Notes under the pieces: model-generated
Database searches by the model: none
What the model saw: the letters and a program-made list of their open reading frames with translations, nothing else
What the model was told of the DNA's origin: nothing
NCBI GenBank assembly: GCA_965243345.1
Contig: CBDEUR010000002.1
Span: forward strand, 1 to 64,000
Length of the DNA: 64,000 nucleotides
Source of the DNA: Bin52 sp965243345
GTDB lineage: Bacteria > Pseudomonadota > Alphaproteobacteria > Thalassobaculales > Thalassobaculaceae
Direction of reading: 5' to 3'
Translations under genes and position numbers: made by a program
Shown here: in pieces, positions 51,889 to 60,401 of the stretch
How positions within the stretch are numbered: position 1 is the first letter of the stretch
Layout of the letters: each line of letters opens with the position of its first letter

Positions 51889-52512
51889 ATGGCTTCGATC
51901 GTCACCATGGCAACGGACGGCGAACGCACGGTGGTCCAGGCCCCGTATCGCCCCGGCTTCGCCCGCGATGCCCGCGACCTGGGCGGCACATGGCGGAAGC
52001 CGTACTGGGTGTTCGACAGCCGGGATGACGCGCGTGTACGCGCGCTGCTCGCCAGGCACTATCGGTGGACACCGCCGATCGAAGGCGAACCAGAGGTGAC
52101 GGTCCGGCTGCGGATCTCGCCGGACCATGCCTGGACGGCCGACGCAGCGCCGCTTGTGATCGGGGGTGTGATGATTGCCCAGGCGTTCCATCGCGACTCC
52201 GGAGCGCGACTGTCTGATCACGTGGTCCTCATCAACGGGCGGTGCGATTCCGGCGGATCGCGCAAGCACTGGCACACGATCGCTCAGCCCGGCAGCGTTT
52301 TCGAGATCCGGGACGTGCCGGCGTCAACCGGCCGGGCAATCTGCGCCGAGGCGGCCGAGCTCGCCGGCAGCGCGGGTATCGCCGGCACCGAGGTGGTCGA
52401 TGCCCGCGAAGCGGAACGCGTCGCCCTCGAGGCCGAGATCTCCAGTCTCGAGACCCGGCTGCGCGACGCCCGCGCTCGAAGGACCGCGCTGGGACCGCCG
52501 CTGCGGCAATGA
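51889..52512 (+). CDS. HARP-like small protein
   Basis: 207 aa after GAGAGAACGAC. Residues 18-62 (YRPGFARDARDLGGTWRKPYWVFD...VRALLARHYRW) resemble the HARP motif of SMARCAL1-type proteins, which binds DNA junctions. A C-terminal coiled coil (VALEAEISSLETRLRDARAR) follows. Function is not known. It ends 6 bp from the convergent traQ gene. Confidence 0.55.
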   Translation: MASIVTMATDGERTVVQAPYRPGFARDARDLGGTWRKPYWVFDSRDDARVRALLARHYRWTPPIEGEPEVTVRLRISPDHAWTADAAPLVIGGVMIAQAFHRDSGARLSDHVVLINGRCDSGGSRKHWHTIAQPGSVFEIRDVPASTGRAICAEAAELAGSAGIAGTEVVDAREAERVALEAEISSLETRLRDARARRTALGPPLRQ

Positions 52513-52518
52513 CAGCCC

Positions 52519-53037
52519 TTACACCAGGTCATCCAGGAGTTCGGCAAAGCGCGGCAGGTTCACCGCGAGCGCCCCGGCGAGCACAAAGGTGATGCCGGGG
52601 CCAAGGCGTGACGTCGTTCCAGCCTGGACGTGCTCGTTCAGGAGCACGATGCCCCTGAACACGGCGATGAGCCCGAGGAACTGAACCAGGAGCACGATCG
52701 ATTCCACCACCTTCCGTGCGTGCCCCTGGACCGGCTTGAGCAGTGACGGCGCGTAGGAGAATATCCTGTCGGCCGGCATGGTGTTCGCATCACCCCAGAA
52801 GGTGGCGTTGAGCACGCCGATCAACGCCGGAAAGGCAACGATGACCGCGCCGGCGAAGATGGTCGCGATTGCCCCGCGCCAGGTGGCGTTCGCCGCCATG
52901 CCGGCACGTTGCGTCATCCGGAACAGGCCGATCATGACCATGGCGACGCCGCACAGGAAACAGATGGCGTAGAACAGCGCCTCGAGCAGCTCGACATAGC
53001 CGGCAAGGTTGACCAGCGCGCGGTCGAGATCGCTCAT
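52519..53037 (-). CDS. traQ: DotE/IcmC (TraQ)-like membrane protein
   Basis: 172 aa, ATG overlapping the dotF-like stop (ATGA). Four hydrophobic helices (AICFLCGVAMVMIGLF, GAIATIFAGAVIVAFPALIGVL, SIVLLVQFLGLIAVFRGIVLL, ITFVLAGALAV) and the same two-part layout as IcmC/TraQ. Sits last in the traM-traQ order of IncI plasmids. Confidence 0.78.
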   Translation of the reverse strand: MSDLDRALVNLAGYVELLEALFYAICFLCGVAMVMIGLFRMTQRAGMAANATWRGAIATIFAGAVIVAFPALIGVLNATFWGDANTMPADRIFSYAPSLLKPVQGHARKVVESIVLLVQFLGLIAVFRGIVLLNEHVQAGTTSRLGPGITFVLAGALAVNLPRFAELLDDLV

Positions 53038-55649
53038 TGCGGACGCGCCGGACCCTGTTCAGCCGCGTCCCGTGCATGCCCCTCGCCGTCCGCGGCCTGA
53101 TACAGCGCGCCGTTCTCGGTCGAGATCAGTCGCCCCCCCGGCAGGGTGGTGACATTCAGGACGTGGCCGTATCCCGGCACCCAGTCTCCGACCTGGTATT
53201 GGGTGACCCCCGCCGGCACCCGTGACGTCACCCTGAACGACGTGGCAGGCGCCACGTAGACCCGGCCCGGGCGCCAGTCCTGCGTCGGGCCGGACGGCGC
53301 GGGGCGCACTACCTCGCGCTCGGGCTGCGCAGGATCCGGGCCGGGAGCTGCAGCTTCCGCAGGACCGGCCGCTACATCAACCGGTCCGGTTGCGGGCGGC
53401 GGCCGGTCGCGGTACCGGCTGATCTCGCGCAGCTGCATCCGTTCCTCTGCATACCCGGGTTCATCATTCCTGCCTGCCGCAGCGAGCTGCATGCGCGTGA
53501 TCGCGGTCTCGAGATCCTCGATCTGTGCGCCCAGCGAGGCGATGTCAAACAGAACCTCCTTCCGCCACATGAGCTCATCCTCTGTACCCGGTCCGCCCGG
53601 CTCCTGGCCGGCCGGTTCTCCCATCGCCTCCGCAAGCTGCTCGATCGCCCCCTGGAGGGGAGCGAGCTCGGTCCGGACCAGCCGCACGATCCTGGCCTCC
53701 ACCAGTGCGTCAGTGTCAGCCGTCGGCACAGGCGCCTCAGCGGCCTGCGGAAACACTGCCCTGTCGGCGGGCTCACGAGCCAGCGGCACGCTGGCCGCCG
53801 GTCCGCTGGCGGAGGTGTCGTCGCGGTCAATGCGGCCTGGCAGTGGCTGCCCGGCACCGGGAACACCCGGAGCCTCTCCGGGCGCGAGCGGCTCGGCGGT
53901 CACAGGCGGCGGAGCCTGGGAGGCAGGAACGGCGTCTCCCATGCGTTCCTGCCTCCCTGCCCCTGCATTCCCCGGGCCGGCAGAGGGGAGGACACCTCCG
54001 CCGGCCGGGGCCAGGGGATCTGTGCTCAGCGGAGCCAGCCGGTCCACTGCGAGAGGGGCGTCGGCCAGACCTGACGGATCAGGGGCCGGCGGGTTTTCGG
54101 GCAGGGTCGGGGACACCTCGACCACAGCCGCTCCGACGGCAAGGGTGGCTGGGCGGTGGCCCAGCAGCACGGCAACCTGCTCCAGCAACGGCGCGGGCAC
54201 CACCTGGCGCACCGGCCAGGTCCGGGGGTCGACGACAGCAGCGCCGCCCACCATACCGGCGCCGATGGCCACGAGGCCGATCACGGCCATCAGGAGCCCT
54301 CCCCCCCGCCGGCGCCTTCGGACGGGCGGGTGGGCATCTCGGGGCGGCGGGACCGGGTCCGGGGTCCGGCCGTTGCGGTGCGCTCCCCGATTTCCAGGAG
54401 CTGCGCCCGCCGTGCCGGCACGGCGCAGATCCTGCAGCTCGCGCTCCTTGGCCAGGTTCAGCTCCTCGTGTTCCCCGGCGCGTTGCTCGGCATCGCGCCG
54501 GCGCGCAACTTCCTCGGTGAGACGTGCCTCCAGCACCCGGACCCTGTCAGCATCCCCACCTTCGCCGGCGCTCTCGGAGCGATCATCGACGGTACTTTCG
54601 TCGCTCATCGGCCGTGTCCCGCTGCTGTCCCTGTCGTCGTTTCCGCCGTCGAGCGCCGAAAGCGCTTCATCAATGGCCTCCTCGCCGACCCGATCCACAG
54701 CCCTGGCCGGCAAGGACGTCGGGTGAGCCATTCCCAGAAGTTCCTGCAGTGCCGCCTCGCTCTGTCCTTCCAGGCCCGCTTCTGCGCCCGGCTGGACCGT
54801 ACCCTGAGTCCCGGGATCCGCGGCCGCTCGGTCAGGCCCGGCCGGCGCCACTGCCTCTGCAGCCCCGTCTTGTGGGACAGGACGGGACTGGCCCCCCATG
54901 CCGGTCAGCACCTCTGTCAGGTGCTCGACCGTGCTGTCCGGGATCGCGGCCGCCGCGCGCTCGGCGGCCTCGTCCGCAAACTCGTCGCGCAGTTCCTCCT
55001 CGGATTTCGTGATCTCCGGCCTCCAGGAGGTGACGAGTGCGTCGCCCCCGGCGCCATCAGCAGGGGTTTCTTCGGGAACGTGTTCCCGTGGCTCCGCGAC
55101 AGACTGGACCTGCGGGCGGCGTTCAGCCGAAGCCTGCGGCTCCGCCCCGGCGCCGGGCCGCCCGGTTGCGGGCAGCGCCGTCACCCGGCTGAACGCCGCC
55201 CGCAGGTCCTTGTCGGTATCGTCTTCGGGTTCCTCGTCGTGCACATCCGCGCGTTCGTCCTCCTCGCCGTCGTCGGCGATACCCGTGAACGTGCGGACAC
55301 TGAGGCCCGGGCGTGGCGTCACGTCACGTACGGCGACCTCGCCTGGCGCTTCGCCGTCGTCAGGGACGGACGTGGCGCTATCGGGCTGTTCCGCCGGAGG
55401 ACCGTCGCCCCCGCCGCCAGGACGCTCGGGAGGGGCGTCGCCCGCAGCGTCCTGGCGGACACGGTCCGCCAGCATTCCGCCAGCCAGGAATTTCGAGGTA
55501 CCGGCGGGCAGGCCTGCGCGCTCGGCGTATGCCTCGACCCGCTGAGCCGCATCCAGCAGGACGGCCGGCTGCGCTCCCGAAAACCGCTCCCGTTCTGCCG
55601 GGGAAAGCCCGCCTTCGACCGCCTCTGGCGCGATGTTCGTGTCAGTCAT
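53034..55649 (-). CDS. traP: DotF/IcmG (TraP)-like protein, enlarged
   Basis: 871 aa, ATG 8 bp before the dotG stop. The N-terminal ~430 residues are acidic, Pro/Ala/Glu-rich and probably disordered. Then a coiled coil (LEARLTEEVARRRDAEQRAGEHEE), one transmembrane helix near residue 465 (LMAVIGLVAIGAGMVGG), a Pro-rich periplasmic linker and a small C-terminal domain (VAPATSFRVTSRVPAGV...VLNVTTLPGGRLIS). DotF/TraP is much shorter, but the topology and gene order traO-traP-traQ fit. Assigned mainly by position. Confidence 0.68.
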   Translation of the reverse strand: MTDTNIAPEAVEGGLSPAERERFSGAQPAVLLDAAQRVEAYAERAGLPAGTSKFLAGGMLADRVRQDAAGDAPPERPGGGGDGPPAEQPDSATSVPDDGEAPGEVAVRDVTPRPGLSVRTFTGIADDGEEDERADVHDEEPEDDTDKDLRAAFSRVTALPATGRPGAGAEPQASAERRPQVQSVAEPREHVPEETPADGAGGDALVTSWRPEITKSEEELRDEFADEAAERAAAAIPDSTVEHLTEVLTGMGGQSRPVPQDGAAEAVAPAGPDRAAADPGTQGTVQPGAEAGLEGQSEAALQELLGMAHPTSLPARAVDRVGEEAIDEALSALDGGNDDRDSSGTRPMSDESTVDDRSESAGEGGDADRVRVLEARLTEEVARRRDAEQRAGEHEELNLAKERELQDLRRAGTAGAAPGNRGAHRNGRTPDPVPPPRDAHPPVRRRRRGGGLLMAVIGLVAIGAGMVGGAAVVDPRTWPVRQVVPAPLLEQVAVLLGHRPATLAVGAAVVEVSPTLPENPPAPDPSGLADAPLAVDRLAPLSTDPLAPAGGGVLPSAGPGNAGAGRQERMGDAVPASQAPPPVTAEPLAPGEAPGVPGAGQPLPGRIDRDDTSASGPAASVPLAREPADRAVFPQAAEAPVPTADTDALVEARIVRLVRTELAPLQGAIEQLAEAMGEPAGQEPGGPGTEDELMWRKEVLFDIASLGAQIEDLETAITRMQLAAAGRNDEPGYAEERMQLREISRYRDRPPPATGPVDVAAGPAEAAAPGPDPAQPEREVVRPAPSGPTQDWRPGRVYVAPATSFRVTSRVPAGVTQYQVGDWVPGYGHVLNVTTLPGGRLISTENGALYQAADGEGHARDAAEQGPARPQ

Positions 55650-56973
55650 TGGACTCCTCCTCGACCGGCACCTGAACCGGGTCAACGATCAGCACCGCCA
55701 GTCCGGTACCAGACTCCAGCCGAATTTCCGGTCCCGTGGGTGCCGCGTCCTGTATCAGGTCGGCGGCCTTCTCGCCCGCGGCCGCCAGCCCGGAGGCCAG
55801 GTGCTGCCGCGTGCTGCGCTCGGCCGAGGACAGCTGTACAACGGTACCTGAGCCCAGGGTAAGTGCCGTGCCGACGCCCTGGGCAGCGGACGCAGCCAGG
55901 CCGGCCACGAACGATGCCGCCATGCCCGGCGCGAAACGCGCCAGCCAGCGGCGGTCGACGCTGCTCGCGACCTGGCTCTCGGCGGTCACCGGATCCACCG
56001 CAAAGGCCGTTACGCCCGTGGTCCGGCCGTCGGCAAGGGTGATCGAACGGAACTCGATCAACAGTCCGTCGGCACTTGGCGCCAGCTGGAACTCGCCCAC
56101 CAGGCGAGCACCGAGGTGTTCGCCCTGGATGACGTCGACCACGACCGGCCCGGGCAGATCGCTGGTCAGGCTTGTGATGGTCTCGGCGTACAGGATGTCG
56201 CCTGGCCTCATGACGATCTCGAGCGGGACGGTCGGGCCGCTGGTCGCGGCGATTCCCCCGACCCCCGGGCCGGCGCCGGCCTGGGGAGGTCCGGCAACCA
56301 GCCCCGCTGCCTGGGCGGGGGTCGGCACGATCTGCCTGGCGCCGGCCGGGCCCGTGCCTTCCGGGCGGTCCTGCTGCTGCCCACGCTCCAGCGTGGCCGT
56401 CACCGACGTCGGTGGCTTCCAGCCGGCCACGAGCGCCTGCATCATCTCCAGCATTGCCGGCGTTTCCGCTGTCTGCGGCGCCGGCGCGCCGATCGCGTCG
56501 CGCGGCTCTGGCCTCGGTGGAGGCGGGAGGACAACCGGTGCAGGCAGGGCCTCGCCTGTTGCCGGTGGCGTGTCGGGTGCCGGAGGCGCACTGAACGGAC
56601 GCGGAGCGGGCGACAGCATGTCCGGATCGATCCTGTCCGGGATCGCTTCCGGCGTGGGCACGAAGGTCCTGCCCTCTTCGCTGGCTCTCTGCCAGCCCTG
56701 CTCGTTGACTGCGGACAATCCCTCTCGATATTCGGGCGATGCCTCCTGGCGCGCTCCACCGGGGGTAGTGTCGATGGTGCCGGGCCCGCGCGGCACGTCG
56801 GAAATTTCCGGATCCGGACGAACGCCCTGCAGGTAGAGTGCTGCGACAATTCCGGCCGTGACCACCACGGCGAGAATGGCGACCCACCGCGCGCCCATGC
56901 CGCGGCGCACGGCCAGGGTCGAGCCCGGCCTTTCCTCCGGCACCGGGTCGATCGACAGTCCGTCGTCGCTCAT
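55642..56973 (-). CDS. traO: DotG/IcmE (TraO) VirB10-like protein
   Basis: 443 aa. One transmembrane helix near residue 30 (AILAVVVTAGIVAALYL), a long Pro-rich periplasmic region, and a C-terminal VirB10-like barrel domain starting at MRPGDILYAETITSLTSDLPGPVVVDV and including GEHLGARLVGEF. It spans the envelope and forms the outer-membrane channel with DotH. Confidence 0.9.
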   Translation of the reverse strand: MSDDGLSIDPVPEERPGSTLAVRRGMGARWVAILAVVVTAGIVAALYLQGVRPDPEISDVPRGPGTIDTTPGGARQEASPEYREGLSAVNEQGWQRASEEGRTFVPTPEAIPDRIDPDMLSPAPRPFSAPPAPDTPPATGEALPAPVVLPPPPRPEPRDAIGAPAPQTAETPAMLEMMQALVAGWKPPTSVTATLERGQQQDRPEGTGPAGARQIVPTPAQAAGLVAGPPQAGAGPGVGGIAATSGPTVPLEIVMRPGDILYAETITSLTSDLPGPVVVDVIQGEHLGARLVGEFQLAPSADGLLIEFRSITLADGRTTGVTAFAVDPVTAESQVASSVDRRWLARFAPGMAASFVAGLAASAAQGVGTALTLGSGTVVQLSSAERSTRQHLASGLAAAGEKAADLIQDAAPTGPEIRLESGTGLAVLIVDPVQVPVEEESND

Positions 56974-56992
56974 GACCTGTCCATCGCAGCGC

Positions 56993-57981
56993 TCACAGGT
57001 CCACCCGCGCGCGGTGGACCCGGCCGGCAATGCTGAACAGCAACTGGCTTGCCGGATCCAGCTGCCACACCTGGTAGTCGTTCGGCCCGGCCAGCGAGCC
57101 GGTCCAGCCCGGCGAGATCAACGCGTGGCGAGAGCGCAGGAACAACTGGTCTTCGTGCAGCCAGGCATCGGCCTCGACTCCGGTCACCCTTACCGGGGTG
57201 CTGCCTTCCGGGAGATCAGCGCCGGAGAGAAAGGCGAGCAGCAGGGGATTGCCGGCCTGCCCGATCGCAAGTGGCTCCGCGCCGGTCGGCGCAGCGTGCG
57301 GTCCCATGGCGCTGATCAGCACGTCGTGGCGCACATGGGCGATATCGGCGTCGGTCCGCACCATGAATACCAGCGGCATCGATGCACCGCTCAGGCGGAT
57401 CACCAGGTTCGTGGTGCCGGCCGCGAGCAGCGGCGTGATGGTCAGTGCGTGCCCGCCTTCTTCGCCGCCTGGGGATTCCGTGCTCCGGAGCACCTGGAAC
57501 GCCGCCCCGTCGCCGATGGTGTGCCGCCAGATCGGCCACGGCTGGCCGGTAGCGTCGAGGAACGACAGGACGGTCGCGATGCCAGGAGAGACGATGATGG
57601 TCTCGGGCTCGGCCGACGGGTCGAATCCGATCCGGCTCGACACCACCATCGGTCTCAGGTCGCGCGAGAGGATCGCCTCGCGATTTTCCTGTACCAGGAC
57701 GCGGAGCGTGCGGATCCGCTCAGGCGACAGCGGCAGAAGAAGGCGCAGCGCCCGGCGGAACTCTTCCTCGTCGTCGCCGCCCGTAGCGGCACCCGGGGAC
57801 CCCGTTCCCACACCGCGCTCCGCGTCCATGGGCGCCGGCACGGCCCCCCCGGTGCAAGCGGCGGCAAGGCAGGGAGGGAAGCGGGGTCCTGGGCACGCGC
57901 TGCAGGCACGGCGACCGTGCAGGCCACAGCCAGCAGGACCGCGCATGCGCGCCGGCGGCACCGGCCCCTGCAGGTGCTCAT
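56993..57981 (-). CDS. traN: DotH/IcmK (TraN) with frame change at a G7 tract
   Basis: ATG 57981 overlaps the traM stop (ATGA) and opens a signal-peptide frame (RRRACAVLLAVACTVAVPAARAQ). After about 46 codons, at seven G on the coding strand (57850-57844), the DotH body is in the -1 frame and runs to 56993 (EEEFRRALRLLLPLSPERIRTLRVLVQENREAI, TLSFLDATGQPWPI). The span is 989 nt, one short of a multiple of three. One extra G, or a -1 slip on G-GGG-GGG, gives a 329-aa DotH. Either a sequencing error, phase variation or slippage. DotH forms the outer-membrane ring with DotC and DotD. Confidence 0.85.
57844..57850 (-). other. G7 slippery tract in dotH
   Basis: Seven G in the dotH message, in phase CCG GGG GGG, a perfect X-XXY-YYZ slip pattern. 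The signal-peptide frame ends soon after if no slip occurs. Confidence 0.75.
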
Positions 57982-58637
57982 GGCGCGCTCCCTGCGCCGC
58001 CGGCGCGCATGGTCAGCCGGGCCACGCCGATCCCGGCCGGCGCCTCGAAGGTCGGCAGCCTGACCAGGCGGATTTCGGCCAGGTATGTGTCGCGCGCGGT
58101 CTCCACGGCGCTCTCGTAGGTCACGGTCAGCGGGATTTGCAGGATCCAGGCATGGCGTCCGAAAGAGTCGGTTCCGCGGTTCACGATCACGGCGCCCTGG
58201 GCCACCGCCGAGGAGTTCAGACGCCTGCCGCGGATGAAATCCAGAAGACCGGAGCTCTCGATGGCCTCCACAAAGGATGTCCACCCGTCCGGCTGCTCGT
58301 AGTAGTGGCGCGCCTTGGTGAGGTTCTCCCGCCATCCGGAAAAGGTGATGCTGAGGCTCTGGGTGAGCGCCTCGACACCGAACCGGATCACCTGGGCGTC
58401 GGTCAGCCACGGGTCGGAGACGGGAACCAGCGGCGTGAGCCGACCCTCGGTGTCGGTTGCGAAGTACACCGGCGACGGCCGCGCGATCACCGTGACCCAC
58501 AGCGCCGCGGCGACCGAGATCGCGCACAGTCCGCCAAGAACCAGGGAGAGCGTCTGCGCACGGCGCAACGAGTTGGCCATTGCGCGGTAGCGGTGGCGCG
58601 CGTGCTCGGCCTCGCCTGACCGCGCCGGCCTGGTCAC
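57978..58637 (-). CDS. traM: DotI/IcmL (TraM) inner-membrane protein
   Basis: 219 aa from GTG 58637 overlapping the regulator stop (GTGA). One transmembrane helix near residue 35, then PSPVYFATDTEGRLTPLVPVSDP and ALTQSLSITFSGWRENLTKARHYY, hallmarks of DotI/TraM. The periplasmic domain is VirB8-like. Confidence 0.92.
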   Translation of the reverse strand: MTRPARSGEAEHARHRYRAMANSLRRAQTLSLVLGGLCAISVAAALWVTVIARPSPVYFATDTEGRLTPLVPVSDPWLTDAQVIRFGVEALTQSLSITFSGWRENLTKARHYYEQPDGWTSFVEAIESSGLLDFIRGRRLNSSAVAQGAVIVNRGTDSFGRHAWILQIPLTVTYESAVETARDTYLAEIRLVRLPTFEAPAGIGVARLTMRAGGAGSAP

Positions 58638-59002
58638 GCGCGGCCCTCCCCGTCGTCGATGATCCGCACTCCCACCCTGTAGGTGCCGTCCGCCGTGGAT
58701 TGCCATTCGTCCGAATCACGGCAGCGCCGGCAGATCCTGCGGCCCGGCGATTCCGACCGGAACATTTCGAGACACATCAGGCACCGGCGTTCCTTCGCCA
58801 GCTGTCGCGGGTCGCGCAGTGTCAGTCCCAAGCGACTCGCCTTTACCCGCACGGAGGTTTCCGTGCGGCCGATCCGGTCCGCGATGTCACCGGGGGCCAT
58901 CTCCGGCCACAACCGCATCAGTTTGTCGACCTCGTCCGCGGTCCATGCCGGCCGCTCCGGTCGCGGTGCTCGCCCCACGCTTTCGTCCTTCCAGGTCTGC
59001 AC
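58634..59002 (-). CDS. Myb/GcrA-like DNA-binding protein with zinc ribbon
   Basis: 122 aa, GTG start without a strong ribosome-binding site. Residues 20-60 (WTADEVDKLMRLWPEMAPGDIADRIGRTETSVRVKASRLGL) resemble SANT/GcrA-type HTH proteins. Then four Cys (CLMCLEM, CRRCRD) form a likely zinc ribbon. First gene of the traM-traQ operon with two copies of the 15-bp motif 49 and 81 bp before its start. A candidate transfer regulator. Confidence 0.7.
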   Translation of the reverse strand: MQTWKDESVGRAPRPERPAWTADEVDKLMRLWPEMAPGDIADRIGRTETSVRVKASRLGLTLRDPRQLAKERRCLMCLEMFRSESPGRRICRRCRDSDEWQSTADGTYRVGVRIIDDGEGRA

Positions 59003-59051
59003 GTGGAACAGACCATAGGCACGGCCCGGAAGCGTCTGCAGACCGGTTTGT

Positions 59052-59066
59052 CGGTTTTCTGTGGAC
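59052..59066 (-). promoter_or_regulatory. 15-bp element motif, copy 4
   Basis: Exact GTCCACAGAAAACCG on the minus strand, ending 49 bp before the regulator gene. GTGCCTA follows 29 bp downstream as it does for the pilP copy. Confidence 0.55.
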
Positions 59067-59083
59067 TGGCGGGCTGGCGTGTA

Positions 59084-59098
59084 CGGTTTTCTGTGGAC
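59084..59098 (-). promoter_or_regulatory. 15-bp element motif, copy 5
   Basis: Exact GTCCACAGAAAACCG, 32 bp (three helical turns) from copy 4, in the divergent region between the traM and traR operons. Confidence 0.55.
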
Positions 59099-59150
59099 TG
59101 GCGTGCCCGCCCCGTTTCCCCGCCCCGGTGGTGTTGGTACAGCAGAGGCC

Positions 59151-59218
59151 GGGACGATTCAGCGCAACCGGGAGTTGGGGGATACAGCCATGGCAAGGAG
59201 CGAGGGACGATTCAGCGC
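59151..59218 (+). repeat. 15-bp direct repeat across the traR start
   Basis: GGGACGATTCAGCGC occurs at 59151-59165, before the traR start codon, and again at 59204-59218, inside its first codons, 53 bp apart. It could be a binding site or a local duplication. Confidence 0.5.
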
Positions 59219-59618
59219 GGCATCGTGTCGCAGGCCGGCGAGGCGCGCCCTGGCGGCGCTCGCGGCAGCGGGCGCCTGCGGCCTGGCAGGCGCGAGCACT
59301 GCTCTGGCCCAGAACAAGGACGTCGGCGAGGTCGCGGACAGCCTGACCACACAGGCCGGCGAGATCGGCGACCTGCTCGGCGCCGCCGCCTTCGTCATCG
59401 GCGTTGGCCTGGTCCTGGCCGGGCTTCTCAAATTCTACAATCACTCGAAGAACCCCAACGATCCGTCCGCGAGGATCAGTACCGCGGCCGTCCTGATTCT
59501 GGTCGGCGGCGCCATGGTCGCGATACCGACCACGACCGGTGTCGGCATCACCACGCTGTTCGGCGAGAGCGCCGAGACAGCAGCGGCTGACGGCAGCGAA
59601 TTGCGTCAACTGAAGTAG
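59190..59618 (+). CDS. traR: DotP/IcmD (TraR)-like membrane protein
   Basis: 142 aa. Signal peptide ending ASTALAQ near residue 31, then two hydrophobic helices (LLGAAAFVIGVGLVLAGLLKFY and AAVLILVGGAMVAIPTT) joined by NHSKNPNDPSARIS, the IcmD/TraR layout. Confidence 0.85.
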   Translation: MARSEGRFSAASCRRPARRALAALAAAGACGLAGASTALAQNKDVGEVADSLTTQAGEIGDLLGAAAFVIGVGLVLAGLLKFYNHSKNPNDPSARISTAAVLILVGGAMVAIPTTTGVGITTLFGESAETAAADGSELRQLK

Positions 59619-60401
59619 ATGCGCAGCGCGCCGGTCTCCACCGTCGCCCGGATCCTGGAGCGTCCGGCACGGCACCTGACCTTCGGGGCGCGGGCGCATG
59701 CGATCCGCGCCGGCATGTTTCCCGACGCAGTGGCCAGTGCGCTCCGGAGCTGGACCTGCCATTGCTGCGGCATCCGCCTGCCGGGCCTGATGGAGTTCGA
59801 CGGCGGCCACGGTCCCGATCCGGGAGATATCCGTCCGATCTGCCAGTTCTGTCACAATCTCGACCATGCGGTCTGGGCGGCCGGGCTGGGGCGCCTGGTT
59901 CCGGTCTGGGCGCCGGACATGGCGCAGCCGGCGCTGACGCGCGTCTGCTGGACCGCGCTCGCGCTCTCCCGGCTGGTGCCCGCTGCCTTCCCTGGCTCGC
60001 ACCAGCCGCCGGACGACGACGAGGTCTCCGGACTTATCGAGGAGATGGACGACCTGGACGACGGGATGCGGGACCGGTTGATGCGCGGCGCGGAGTCCGC
60101 GCGCCTCGTCCTCGAGATGATCGACGCGCGGCGCGGGCACTTCGCCGAGCGCTTTGGCAGCACGACGTTCGCCGCGTGGCTCGAGGCCCTGCTCGTGCAC
60201 CTCGACCGGTCGACGACGATCGAGCCCGACATGAAGGCTGCGCTCGACAGTGTGCGGACAGTTCCGGCTCTGCTGGTGTTCGGGTATGCGCGCACCGCGC
60301 CGGAGGCACGCATCTCAGTCTGGAATGGTGCCCGGTTTCTCGATAAGTCCGGAGACCTCGGACGGGCATTCGTGGACGGGCTGACGGCGGAGGTCCGATA
60401 G
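59619..60401 (+). CDS. traT: DotN/IcmJ (TraT)-like zinc protein
   Basis: 260 aa, ATG right after the traR stop. Near residue 47, CHCCGIRLPGLMEFDGGHGPDPGDIRPICQFCHNLDH has the Cys pairs of IcmJ, which binds zinc and docks on the DotL coupling protein. Coupling-complex component. Confidence 0.88.
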   Translation: MRSAPVSTVARILERPARHLTFGARAHAIRAGMFPDAVASALRSWTCHCCGIRLPGLMEFDGGHGPDPGDIRPICQFCHNLDHAVWAAGLGRLVPVWAPDMAQPALTRVCWTALALSRLVPAAFPGSHQPPDDDEVSGLIEEMDDLDDGMRDRLMRGAESARLVLEMIDARRGHFAERFGSTTFAAWLEALLVHLDRSTTIEPDMKAALDSVRTVPALLVFGYARTAPEARISVWNGARFLDKSGDLGRAFVDGLTAEVR

